Assembly: GCA_013202525.1 (NCBI GenBank)
Contig: JABMQS010000032.1
Coordinates: 1-38,985, forward strand
DNA length: 38,985 bases
Direction of reading: 5' to 3'
From: Candidatus Omnitrophota bacterium
Lineage (GTDB): Bacteria; Omnitrophota; Gorgyraeia; JABMRG01
Position numbers and translations under genes: made by a program. A model generated the notes under the pieces. The model ran no database searches. It was given only the letters and a program-made list of their open reading frames with translations, and was not told the origin of the DNA. Shown here one piece after another: positions 9,544 to 18,416 of this stretch. The number at the start of each line of letters is the position of its first letter. The first letter of the stretch is position 1.

Positions 9544-9584
9544 AACCCACTACAAGCGGAAAGGTGAGTGGGTTTTTTATTTTT
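9544..9584 (+). terminator. Intrinsic terminator/attenuator upstream of DUF2061-cysH operon
   Basis: AACCCACT(9544-9551)...AGTGGGTT(9567-9574) then TTTTATTTTT. Confidence 0.7.
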
Positions 9585-9595
9585 GTGGAGGAGCA

Positions 9596-9817
9596 ATGGA
9601 GCAGCATAAGAGAACACTGGTAAAGACAGTAAGCTGGCGCATAATAGCGTTGTTCACTACCGTTGTAGTCGTATATATCTATAGCGGCGATGTGAAAGAG
9701 TCGCTTGTCGTTGGCGGAGTAGCAAACGCGCTTAAGATGCTTTTCTACTATGCCCACGAACGTGTCTGGAATAGGCTGGATTTCGGAAGAGGCAAGCCGC
9801 CGGAGTACCAGATATGA
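9596..9817 (+). CDS. DUF2061 small membrane protein
   Basis: KRTLVKTVSWRIIALFTTVVVVYIYSGDVKESLVVGGVANALKMLFYYAHERVWNRL. Confidence 0.88.
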   Translation: MEQHKRTLVKTVSWRIIALFTTVVVVYIYSGDVKESLVVGGVANALKMLFYYAHERVWNRLDFGRGKPPEYQI

Positions 9818-9852
9818 TACAATACTTACCAAAAATATAAGGAGGCACAGAC

Positions 9853-10569
9853 ATGTCTATTCAGGAGAAGAAAGAGGATCTGAAGACACTGGTTGAAAAA
9901 CTGAATTTCAAGGAGAAGGTCGAGCGTTCTAAAGCGATAATACAGCAGGCATATGAAAAATACGGTGATTCCCTGGTTGTTGCAAACAGCCTGGGCAAGG
10001 ATTCTGTTGTGGTTTGGGACCTGGCAAAACGCGTAGATCCAAAAATCAGGGGGTTTATCGTGACAACGCGCTACAAACCGGCAGAGACGATTAAGTTTAT
10101 GAAGAGTGAAGTAGAGAGGTATCCGGAACTAAAGGTATATAAAAACGACACAGAGATCCCGGAACGCCTTTACGAAACAGACCCTGATAAGTGCTGCGAT
10201 CTTCTGAAGGTTATTCCGGTCAGACAGGCTGTTGAGGAGATGGGTGTTAAATGCTGGGTTACCGGACTGCGCTGCACAGAGGGACGTACACGCACGGATT
10301 TTGAGGAGACCGAGGAGAGGGATGCCGGCCTGATCAAGCTCAATCCTATACTCATCTGGAAGGAGCGCGAGGTGTGGCAGTATCTCGCACTATGCGGGGT
10401 CAAGGTTAACCAATTGTATGCTGAGGGATACCGGTCATTGGGATGCGAACCCTGCACAAAGATCACAGTCGATGATAATGAGCGGGCCGGCCGGTGGATA
10501 GGGACGAGTAAATGCGGCGGTGAATGCGGTATACATACCAGGCCGCTTACAGATGGTGATGGAATATGA
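9853..10569 (+). CDS. cysH: Phosphoadenosine/adenosine phosphosulfate reductase family (APS-reductase type)
   Basis: NSLGKDSVVVWDL P-loop-like motif; KCCDLLKV and GCEPCT cysteine pairs as in [4Fe-4S] APS reductases; C-terminal KCGGECGIH. Confidence 0.9.
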   Translation: MSIQEKKEDLKTLVEKLNFKEKVERSKAIIQQAYEKYGDSLVVANSLGKDSVVVWDLAKRVDPKIRGFIVTTRYKPAETIKFMKSEVERYPELKVYKNDTEIPERLYETDPDKCCDLLKVIPVRQAVEEMGVKCWVTGLRCTEGRTRTDFEETEERDAGLIKLNPILIWKEREVWQYLALCGVKVNQLYAEGYRSLGCEPCTKITVDDNERAGRWIGTSKCGGECGIHTRPLTDGDGI

Positions 10570-11060
10570 GAAGAAGCCGAAAAGCACTAAGATATTATCC
10601 TCTTGCTGTGAAAGTCGCTGAAAGACTCATCCTGGTGGTAGGTGGCGGAGAGGTCGCAGAGCGTAAGGTAGCCACTTTAGGAGATTGCAAAGCAAAGATA
10701 CGCGTAATTTCTCCTATGGCAACAGATATGCTGAAGGACCTGGCGGGGCGGGGAAGAATAGAATGGATCCAGCGGCAGGTTCGAAGCAGCGATGCCAGGG
10801 GGGCGTATCTTATAATCGCGGCCACAGATGATAAGGTTGTCAATGAAAGAATCAGCCGATGGGCCCGCAAAAATAAGATATGGATCAATGTTGTGGATAA
10901 TGCGGCACTTAGTGATTTTATCTCACCTGCTATATTCCGCGCAGGCGAGGGAATAATAGCTGTATACACAGACGGCAGGGATCCGGTGCTTTCCAGGGAC
11001 CTGAAAAACTTCTTAAAGGAGCGATGGGATGATTTCTTATCTTATAGGGATAGATTATAA
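10566..11060 (+). CDS. Precorrin-2 dehydrogenase / sirohydrochlorin ferrochelatase N-domain (Met8/CysG-N-like)
   Basis: YYPLAVKVAERLILVVGGGEVAERKVATLGDCKAKIRVISP...LIIAATDDKVVNERIS. Confidence 0.9.
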   Translation: MRRSRKALRYYPLAVKVAERLILVVGGGEVAERKVATLGDCKAKIRVISPMATDMLKDLAGRGRIEWIQRQVRSSDARGAYLIIAATDDKVVNERISRWARKNKIWINVVDNAALSDFISPAIFRAGEGIIAVYTDGRDPVLSRDLKNFLKERWDDFLSYRDRL

Positions 11061-12084
11061 GAGGGCTTCTTTGGTTCAGCGCGAAGAGGCTTATCGCTTA
11101 CGCCATAAGATGGCAGAACATTGCCGGCAGGCCAATCCCGGTAAGTCTGCTGTATTGACTACCTGCAACAGGATCGAGGTATATGGTGTTGCTTCGAACC
11201 GGAGCGAGGCGGCAGTATTTGCAAAATCTTTTAAGGACACCTTTAAAGGCCCGCTTAAGAACGCCTATATTCTTTACGGTAACGACAGTGTCTTCAGGCA
11301 TGGCCTGCGTTTGACATGCGGCCTTGAGTCACAGGTCAGAGGAGAGCCTCAGATTATGCGGCAACTCGAGACCTGGTTTGGCCGCAGCGACTTTCCGATC
11401 CATCTTGAGGAGATGTGGAGCTTGATTATCCAGGCAGCGAAAGATATCAGGAAGAAGTCCGGCCTGGATAGAGGTGTTGTTGATATTGCGGACCTGGTAT
11501 TCGGCGACCTAAAGACACATCTTGCCTTTGGCAAGAGTGCAGAGGTTATTATCATAGGTACGGGTAAGGTCGCCGCTCTTATTGCTGATAAGAAACCCAA
11601 GTTTGCCCATACTGTTTTTGTTGCGCGCAAAAAACACTCCAGGGCCAAAGAGCTTGCCGGCCTGGCGGGAGGTGACCTGTTATCATATGAGGAGTTTCCC
11701 GGTCGTTTGATTTCAGCAGATGCAATCATAAGCGCCACCTATAGCCCCCATTATATTTTAACCGCGCACAGCTTTCTTGAGGTAGCAAAGGTGCGTAAAC
11801 GGCTGCTCTATATCTATGATGTGGCTGTGCCTCGTGACGTTGCGCCCGAGGTTGATGAAATTCCCTTTGCAGTAATAAAGGATATCGGTGATCTGACAGA
11901 TAGATTCTATAAAGGCAGCAGAGATATTGCCAGGCGCCTTGAGTCTGCATCAGAATTGGCGGAAGGAATAACATTTGCATATAAGGAGTCTAAAGATGTC
12001 AAAGACTATACGGCTTGGTACAAGGCCCAGCCGGCTTGCAATAATACAGGCCGAAGAGATCAGGCAGCGCTTGCCGCTGTTTAG
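11029..12084 (+). CDS. hemA: Glutamyl-tRNA reductase, shortened C-terminus
   Basis: TTCNRIEVYG catalytic Cys motif, GLESQVRGEPQI, DVAVPRDVAPEV; ends soon after the linker helix. Confidence 0.9.
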   Translation: MISYLIGIDYKRASLVQREEAYRLRHKMAEHCRQANPGKSAVLTTCNRIEVYGVASNRSEAAVFAKSFKDTFKGPLKNAYILYGNDSVFRHGLRLTCGLESQVRGEPQIMRQLETWFGRSDFPIHLEEMWSLIIQAAKDIRKKSGLDRGVVDIADLVFGDLKTHLAFGKSAEVIIIGTGKVAALIADKKPKFAHTVFVARKKHSRAKELAGLAGGDLLSYEEFPGRLISADAIISATYSPHYILTAHSFLEVAKVRKRLLYIYDVAVPRDVAPEVDEIPFAVIKDIGDLTDRFYKGSRDIARRLESASELAEGITFAYKESKDVKDYTAWYKAQPACNNTGRRDQAALAAV

Positions 12085-12652
12085 CTTTGAGGCAGTGCCC
12101 ATTAAAACAGCAGGGGACAGGGATAAGCTAACGCCTCTGTCAGTTTTTGAGAAGAGTGATTTCTTTACATACGAGATAGAGAAGGCACTGCTTAACGGTA
12201 CGATAGATGCTGCACTTCACAGCGCTAAGGATCTTGAAGAGATGCCCCCGGTAGGGCTTGTGGTTGCAGCCATGACGCGTTCTATAAGCGCATCTGAATG
12301 CCTGATTTCTAAAGAGGGCCTTGGGTTGGACAAGTTGCCTCTGAACTCGGTAATAGGAACGAGCAGCCGCGCGCGCCGGGCCTCGATCATACGTTTCAGG
12401 AGAGACCTTAAAGTAAAAGATATTCGCGGCAATGTAGACGAACGCATTGGACAGCTTGATGCAGGCGGATTTGACGCAATAATCGTAGCGCACGCTGCGC
12501 TGATAAGGCTTGGATATGAGGATAGGATCTCAGAGATCATTCCGCAAGATATCGTCAGACCGCACCCGCTTCAGGGAAGGTTATCTGTGCAGGTTAACAT
12601 TGACAGGCCGGATATGATAAGGCTATTCAGGAGTATCGATGAGAGAAGTTAG
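11996..12652 (+). CDS. hemC: Porphobilinogen deaminase (hydroxymethylbilane synthase) lacking domain 3
   Basis: LGTRPSRLAIIQAEEI, HSAKDLEEMP, IGTSSRARRASIIRF, DIRGNVDERIGQLDAGGFDAIIVAHAALIRLG; AAGGAG SD before ATG 11996; no EGGCQxPxG cofactor motif. Confidence 0.9.
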   Translation: MSKTIRLGTRPSRLAIIQAEEIRQRLPLFSFEAVPIKTAGDRDKLTPLSVFEKSDFFTYEIEKALLNGTIDAALHSAKDLEEMPPVGLVVAAMTRSISASECLISKEGLGLDKLPLNSVIGTSSRARRASIIRFRRDLKVKDIRGNVDERIGQLDAGGFDAIIVAHAALIRLGYEDRISEIIPQDIVRPHPLQGRLSVQVNIDRPDMIRLFRSIDERS

Positions 12653-13364
12653 GGGAAGGGTATATATAGTAGGGGCTGGTCCGGGAGACCCGGAGCTTAT
12701 TACTATTAAAGGATTAAAGGCCCTTAAAGAGGCAGACTGCGTCCTGTATGATTTTTTGAGTAATTCCCAACTGCTTGACCACGCAAAGGATGTGTGTGAG
12801 AAGATATGTGTGGGAAAGGCAGACGGCCTCCACTTAAGAGAGCAGGATGAGATCAACAGCCTTCTTTATGAGAAAAGCAGGGAGCATAAGATTACAGTAC
12901 GCCTTAAAGGCGGTGACCCGTTTATCTTCAGCCGAGGCCATGAAGAGGCAGTATACCTTAAAAGTAAAGGGGTCGCGGTAGATGTGATACCTGGTATTAC
13001 ATCAGCTATTGCAGGACCAGAGTATTATGGTATTCCCCTCACTATAAAGAACAGGATATCATCGGTTGCAATAATAACAGGCAGAAAGAAGGATATCAAC
13101 GCGCCGATAGAAGCACCCGGCTGCGGCACTCTTGTTTACCTTATGGCCGTTGCCAATATCTCGAATGTTGTAAAGGCGCTGTGGGAAAGTGGCAGGAGCG
13201 ATGAGACACCATGCGCCTTTATAGAACGTGCGACACGAAAAGATTCTCGCATTGTCTATGCTACTGTGGGTAGTGTAGAAGAAGAAGCAAAGAGGGCAGG
13301 GATAAAGCCGCCGGCTGTTCTGGTTGTCGGGGAGGTAGTCGATTATGGCAAAAGAAATGTATAA
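12639..13364 (+). CDS. cobA: Uroporphyrinogen-III C-methyltransferase
   Basis: VYIVGAGPGDPELITIKGLKALKEADCVLYDFL; RLKGGDPFIFSRGHEEA; VIPGITSAIAGPEYYGIPLT. Confidence 0.95.
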   Translation: MREVRGRVYIVGAGPGDPELITIKGLKALKEADCVLYDFLSNSQLLDHAKDVCEKICVGKADGLHLREQDEINSLLYEKSREHKITVRLKGGDPFIFSRGHEEAVYLKSKGVAVDVIPGITSAIAGPEYYGIPLTIKNRISSVAIITGRKKDINAPIEAPGCGTLVYLMAVANISNVVKALWESGRSDETPCAFIERATRKDSRIVYATVGSVEEEAKRAGIKPPAVLVVGEVVDYGKRNV

Positions 13365-14301
13365 TATCAAGATTGCAGATCTTATCTATCCGTTGTTTTT
13401 GCGGTCCGGCACGGGTATACGTGAAGAGATTCCGTCTATGCCCGGGGTCTTTAGATTATCGCCCGATATCCTACTTAAGGAAGTCGAGAGCCTTACAAAA
13501 GCAGGGATCAACAAACTTCTGCTCTTCGGCGTGGGCGAAGAGAAAGATGAATATGCTACTGCTGCGCATAAAGACGAAAATCTTATATCCAGCACTGTTA
13601 GACTTCTTAAGCAACACTTTCCGGCGTCGGTTATTATGACAGATGTCTGCCTGTGTGCCTATACTACGCACGGGCATTGCGGTATTCTGGAAAGGGAAGG
13701 CTCGATAGATAAGCAGCAAACATTGACTGCATTGAAAAGGATAGCAGTATCGCATGCCGCAGCAGGGGCTGACTATGTAGCGCCTTCGGCTATGGCAAAG
13801 GAGCAGGTGCGCAATATAAGAGGTGCATTGGATGAAAACGGATTTAGCGGTACTAAGATTATGGGATATTCTGCAAAATTTGCCTCCCAGTTCTATGGCC
13901 CATTCAGGGATGCTGCAGATTCAGCCCCGCGTTTTGGCGACCGCCGTTCATATCAGCTCGATTGGGCGGACAGGGAAAAGGCGCTCTCAGAGATCGAGGA
14001 TGATGTAAAGGAAAAGGCGGATATAATTATGGTAAAACCCGCTTTGGCCTATCTAGATATTATCCATGAGGCAAAGGTGAGGTTTCAGCGTACGCTTGCA
14101 GCATACAATGTAAGCGGGGAATATGCCATGATAAAGGCAGGCGCCCAAAGCGGTTATTGGGATGAGAGAGAGGCGGTCTTTGAGATTATAACAGCCATAA
14201 GAAGAGCAGGCGCTGATATTGTTATAACATATCATGCCCCGGATATAGCGAAGTGGTTGGACAGAGAGGAGCATTCCGGTGAAGAAAAACACAGGCCGTA
14301 A
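13345..14301 (+). CDS. hemB: Delta-aminolevulinic acid dehydratase (porphobilinogen synthase)
   Basis: DVCLCAYTTHGHCGIL metal site; GADYVAPSAM; IMGYSAKFASQFYGPFRDAA; MVKPALAYLDII. Confidence 0.96.
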   Translation: MAKEMYNIKIADLIYPLFLRSGTGIREEIPSMPGVFRLSPDILLKEVESLTKAGINKLLLFGVGEEKDEYATAAHKDENLISSTVRLLKQHFPASVIMTDVCLCAYTTHGHCGILEREGSIDKQQTLTALKRIAVSHAAAGADYVAPSAMAKEQVRNIRGALDENGFSGTKIMGYSAKFASQFYGPFRDAADSAPRFGDRRSYQLDWADREKALSEIEDDVKEKADIIMVKPALAYLDIIHEAKVRFQRTLAAYNVSGEYAMIKAGAQSGYWDEREAVFEIITAIRRAGADIVITYHAPDIAKWLDREEHSGEEKHRP

Positions 14302-15553
14302 AAGAAATAAGGATCTTATAAAGTCGGCAAGGCGTATTTTGGTAGGTGGCGTGAACAGCCCTGTGCGGGCGTTTTCATACGTCGGGGGTGATCCCATACC
14401 CATCTACTCAGGCAAGGGCCCTAAGGTTTCTGACTACGACGGAAATAGATACATAGATTATGTCCTTTCCTACGGCGCCCTTATTCTTGGGCATGCGAAA
14501 GGTGAGGTTGTGCAGGCAATAAAAGAGGCGGCAGGACTTGGAGTTGGCTTTGGCGCGACCAGCAACCCAGAGGTAGAGCTGGCAGAGAGGATCAGGGACG
14601 CAATACCTCTTTTGAAGAAGATTCGGTTTGTCTCATCCGGTACTGAAGCTGTGATGGGTGCTGTGAGGCTGGCCCGGGGTGTTACCGGAAGAGATAAGAT
14701 AGTGAAATTTGAAGGGGCCTATCATGGTCACGCAGATTACCTTCTGGCGAAAGCAGGATCAGGCCTTGCTACACTGGGGCTGCCTGTGAGCAAAGGCGTA
14801 CCAAGGGAATTTCTGCGCCACACAATCGTTGCTCAGCGCGGAGATATAGAGTATATAGACAGGATATTCTCAAGATTCGGTTCGGATATAGCGGCCGTTA
14901 TAGTTGAGCCTGTGGGCGGCAATGACGGCGTCGTCTATCCTGACCCGGGCTTTCTTAAGCACTTAAGGCGCATAACAAAAAAATACGGCGTGCTGCTCAT
15001 TTTTGATGAGGTAATAACAGGGTTTCGTTTTCACTTTGGTTCTGCAGCGCAATATCTTGGGATAAGGCCGGACATTATCTGCCTCGGCAAGATCATAGGA
15101 GGAGGCCTGCCCATAGGCGCCTATGGATCAGGAGAAAGAATAATGAAGCATCTCGCCCCGCTTGGCGGTGTTTATCAGGCATCTACTTTTTCCGGTAATC
15201 CGGTTGTCATGAGTGCAGGCATAGCTACCTTGAGGCTCCTGGCTTTATTAAGAGATGACTATGAACGATTGAACAGCCTTACGGCATATTTAGCCCATGC
15301 TATCTGCAAAAAGTCGCAAGATCATGGCGTCAGTATTTCGGTCCAGCAGTTTGGAGCCATGTTCAGCATCCGCTTTAAGAGGCGAAGCCACTTCAGGGTT
15401 TTTTATAGGTCATTGCTGGATGAGGGGATATATCTTGCTCCCTCGGAACACGAATCGAATTTTGTATCTTTTGCGCACACAAAGAAGGATATTGAAAAGA
15501 CAATAAGAGCTGCCAATAAGGCATTTCGTGTATTGGCACAAAGTGAGGAGTGA
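14279..15553 (+). CDS. hemL: Glutamate-1-semialdehyde 2,1-aminomutase
   Basis: GGVNSPVRAFSYVGGDP; RFVSSGTEAVMGAVRLARG; FDEVITGFRF; GKIIGGGLPIGAYG PLP-Lys motif. Confidence 0.96.
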   Translation: MKKNTGRKRNKDLIKSARRILVGGVNSPVRAFSYVGGDPIPIYSGKGPKVSDYDGNRYIDYVLSYGALILGHAKGEVVQAIKEAAGLGVGFGATSNPEVELAERIRDAIPLLKKIRFVSSGTEAVMGAVRLARGVTGRDKIVKFEGAYHGHADYLLAKAGSGLATLGLPVSKGVPREFLRHTIVAQRGDIEYIDRIFSRFGSDIAAVIVEPVGGNDGVVYPDPGFLKHLRRITKKYGVLLIFDEVITGFRFHFGSAAQYLGIRPDIICLGKIIGGGLPIGAYGSGERIMKHLAPLGGVYQASTFSGNPVVMSAGIATLRLLALLRDDYERLNSLTAYLAHAICKKSQDHGVSISVQQFGAMFSIRFKRRSHFRVFYRSLLDEGIYLAPSEHESNFVSFAHTKKDIEKTIRAANKAFRVLAQSEE

Positions 15554-16269
15554 TGATGAAAGATATAGATTATGATGCCTTGAATAGTGAAGGTTTTCTG
15601 CGGCAAAAGCAGGAGGGATTCTTCCTGCTAAGGGCAAGAGGTGAGGCAGGGAATTATACGAGGGAACAATTTTTGGCTTTCGCGGAAATATCGAAGAGAT
15701 ATGGACGTGGTATTATCCATCTTACCACGCGCCAGGGCCTTGAGATACCGTTTATCCGTTTTGAAGATATCGAAAACGTCAAGCGTGATATATTGAAAGC
15801 TGGAATACAGCCAGGAACATCAGGCCCACGTATGCGTACGACTACCGCATGCCCGGGCAGCAGCTGGTGCAAAAGAGGTCTCATAGATACTGTTTCATTA
15901 TATAAGAGGATAGAGGGGGAGTTGGGGATAAGATGTGGCACAGAACTGCCCCATAAGTTTAAGATAGCTTTATCCGGATGCCCTAATAAGTGCACGAGGG
16001 CAGATGCCTCAGAGATCGGTATCCACGCGGGCCTAGAAGCCTCGGGTCCTGCCAGGGAGATAAGATACACCGTTTATCTGGGGGGCTGTGGTGGCAAGGC
16101 GCCCCACATGGGATTTAAGCTGGATAAGACCTTTGCGGAGGATGAGGTTCTGGTCCTGGTCAAGAATGTAGTTGCATATTATAAGGAAAAGGCCAAACCA
16201 CGCCAGCGGCTCGCTTTGCTTATAAAAGAGACAGGCAGGGGCATCTTTCTTAAAGAGGTCGGTTTATAG
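15550..16269 (+). CDS. Half-size nitrite/sulfite reductase (siroheme and [4Fe-4S] protein)
   Basis: CPGSSWC (C-x5-C) and SGCPNKCTRA (C-x3-C) siroheme-[4Fe-4S] motifs; IIHLTTRQGLEIP. Confidence 0.87.
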   Translation: MMMKDIDYDALNSEGFLRQKQEGFFLLRARGEAGNYTREQFLAFAEISKRYGRGIIHLTTRQGLEIPFIRFEDIENVKRDILKAGIQPGTSGPRMRTTTACPGSSWCKRGLIDTVSLYKRIEGELGIRCGTELPHKFKIALSGCPNKCTRADASEIGIHAGLEASGPAREIRYTVYLGGCGGKAPHMGFKLDKTFAEDEVLVLVKNVVAYYKEKAKPRQRLALLIKETGRGIFLKEVGL

Positions 16270-16295
16270 ATTCCGCGTCATCATGCTTTTTTCGC

Positions 16296-16324
16296 TTGGA
16301 ATTTGTTGTGCATGGGAATATAAT
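16296..16324 (+). promoter_or_regulatory. Sigma70-like promoter
   Basis: TTGGAA-N17-TATAAT. Confidence 0.55.
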
Positions 16325-16349
16325 ACTAAGCAAAGAGAGAATTATACCT

Positions 16350-17423
16350 ATGCCAAATATGGAGCTTATCAAAGATGGGGTAAAGATAATAATAATATCT
16401 ATACCCCTGATCTATTTTCTGATCATCAGTAAAGACATTGTTTTAAAGCAGAAGAGGTTTCTCCTTCTGACCATCGGTTTTTCCATATTGATGTTAGGCG
16501 GCATTATGGATTTTGCCGATGAATTTGCAAGGCTGAATAACGTCTTTCTTTTAGGTGCGAACTTTTATTATCACGAGAGGATAGAAGATATCCTGGGGCT
16601 TATCGGGTTTGTGCTTTTTTTCCTGGGTATAGCGATAGAGATAGGCCGCATCAAAAAAGAGAATGTCGACAAGAAGGATATGATCCAGACGCTCCAGGAA
16701 CAGGCAGAGCAGCTTAAGAAGTATGATGAGCTAAAGTCTAAATTTGTCGAAGATGTATCGCACGAGTTCCGTTCTCCCATCGCAAGTATCAGCATGTCCA
16801 TTAGCAACATCATCGATGGGTTGATGGGAGATGTTTCTGAAGAGCAGAGGTCTGCCCTGGACGTAGGCAAGAGAAACCTGGACAGGTTGTCTCGTCTTGC
16901 CAGGGATATGCTTACACTCTCACAGATCAAGTCCGGCAAGATAGTCCTCTTGAGAAGGCCAAATGATATCTCTGCGCTGGTAGAAGAGGCTTGTCTCTCC
17001 TTAAAGCCCATATTCGAAGAAAAACATATCAAATTTAGCAATACGTCTTACCTGAAGGATCCAAAGGTCTGGTGCGACGGAGACAGATTGTTGCAGCTTT
17101 TTGTAAACCTGCTTAGCAATGGCCTGAAGTACAGCCCATCCGACACCCAGATCAGCGTCAGGATCTCTGAGGAAGGACGGAATATCAGGGTAGAAGTAGA
17201 GGATCAGGGCAGGGGCATGTCGCAGAAAGACGCGGATAAGCTCTTCAGCCGGTTTGAGAAATTAGATGCAAAGGAAGAGGATGCGGTAGGCTTGGGTCTG
17301 GCAATAGCTAAAGAGATAGTAACCATACATCATGGCAAGATCTGGGTAGAGAGTAAATTAAACGAAGGAACGCGCTTTATCTTTACCATACCGAAGGATC
17401 TGAGAAAAGAAGACAAGCGTTAG
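16350..17423 (+). CDS. Membrane sensor histidine kinase
   Basis: HisKA EDVSHEFRSPIASISM; HATPase NLLSNGLKYSP, VGLGLAIAKEI. Start moved to ATG 16350 because the promoter overlaps the TTG at 16296. Confidence 0.88.
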   Translation: MPNMELIKDGVKIIIISIPLIYFLIISKDIVLKQKRFLLLTIGFSILMLGGIMDFADEFARLNNVFLLGANFYYHERIEDILGLIGFVLFFLGIAIEIGRIKKENVDKKDMIQTLQEQAEQLKKYDELKSKFVEDVSHEFRSPIASISMSISNIIDGLMGDVSEEQRSALDVGKRNLDRLSRLARDMLTLSQIKSGKIVLLRRPNDISALVEEACLSLKPIFEEKHIKFSNTSYLKDPKVWCDGDRLLQLFVNLLSNGLKYSPSDTQISVRISEEGRNIRVEVEDQGRGMSQKDADKLFSRFEKLDAKEEDAVGLGLAIAKEIVTIHHGKIWVESKLNEGTRFIFTIPKDLRKEDKR

Positions 17424-17469
17424 ATATCTTATAATACAGACGGCCGCAGTAAGTTTCATACCCCGCCTT

Positions 17470-18288
17470 TTAGAGTTTTTTCCCTTTTACCGTGACCGTA
17501 TCCATAAGATGATCAAATGGCAGTATAGATTCAAGGCGTCTCTCCAGAAAAGTGCAGATCTTGAGGTAGGGCTTGATGACGGGCGTAAGCTTGTGCAGGA
17601 AGCTGCCTATATATGAGTAGTTCAGGGCCCATGCAAAAGCTAACGTACCGCCTTTTTTCTCTGCCACTTCAAGGCCGGCTTTCCTGAAGAGCCTGCATAG
17701 TTCAGGCAGTGAACAGTAATTATCATATGCAAAGGGCCACTTTGCGAAGATCTTCAATAGAAGAGATTTTTCGCCCAGAACCGATTTTAGGCAGCGGCTT
17801 ATCGCTTCACCCGCCTTTCCCATGCGGATGTCCTTATAGAGGCAATGGAGTGTCCAGGAGTTCAGGCAGAGCGCTATTATGTCCCCGCCCGTTTTACATA
17901 TTCGCGAAAACTCTTTTATGGCATGCTGCTGATCTGTTATGTGCTGAAGTGCCCGCACGCAGATTATCTCATCAAAGACATTATCCTTAAAGGGGAGTTC
18001 TTCCAGCTTGCCCACAACGAAAAAGCCCCTCTTTAATTCATCTCTTGCTGTCTTTAGCATTTCCAGGGATACATCCAGGCCTACAAACCTCTGACCGGGT
18101 ACTGTATTGGCCAGAAACCTTCCTGTGCCGCATCCGGCATCGAGCAAGAAACTATCTTTTTCTAAGCGCATAGATCTTACCACCGGATATTGCTCGGAGT
18201 AGTCTGTGTATTCGCCGACTATGGTCTTGCTGAAAAAGTCCCTGTATGAGGCGGCGCACTCTTTTGTCGTATCCTTATTCCATTCCAT
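17470..18288 (-). CDS. Class I SAM-dependent methyltransferase
   Basis: LLDAGCGTGRFLA, VGLDVSLEMLKTAR, DEIICVRALQHITD. Confidence 0.88.
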   Translation of the reverse strand: MEWNKDTTKECAASYRDFFSKTIVGEYTDYSEQYPVVRSMRLEKDSFLLDAGCGTGRFLANTVPGQRFVGLDVSLEMLKTARDELKRGFFVVGKLEELPFKDNVFDEIICVRALQHITDQQHAIKEFSRICKTGGDIIALCLNSWTLHCLYKDIRMGKAGEAISRCLKSVLGEKSLLLKIFAKWPFAYDNYCSLPELCRLFRKAGLEVAEKKGGTLAFAWALNYSYIGSFLHKLTPVIKPYLKICTFLERRLESILPFDHLMDTVTVKGKKL

Positions 18289-18364
18289 ATCTATCTCCTA
18301 CCATATTATAGGTAAACCTGAGTGACTTTTCAAGGAATAAAGTCATCCCATGCATTTAAGTCGG

Positions 18365-18393
18365 TTGATTTTAAAGCCAAAAGATACTATAAT
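18365..18393 (+). promoter_or_regulatory. Sigma70-like promoter
   Basis: TTGATT-N17-TATAAT. Confidence 0.6.
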
Positions 18394-18416
18394 ATATTGC
18401 TGTAGGAGCAGACTTT

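Noticed and set aside
12652-13364. A hidden HemC domain 3 or HemD in alternative frames after the hemC stop
   Set aside because: The region is fully occupied by a canonical CobA; alternative-frame ORFs (12623-12856 -, 13059-13370 -) lack tetrapyrrole motifs.
16296-16349. N-terminal extension of the second histidine kinase from TTG 16296
   Set aside because: The TTG overlaps a -35 hexamer with N17-TATAAT; the real start is likely ATG 16350.
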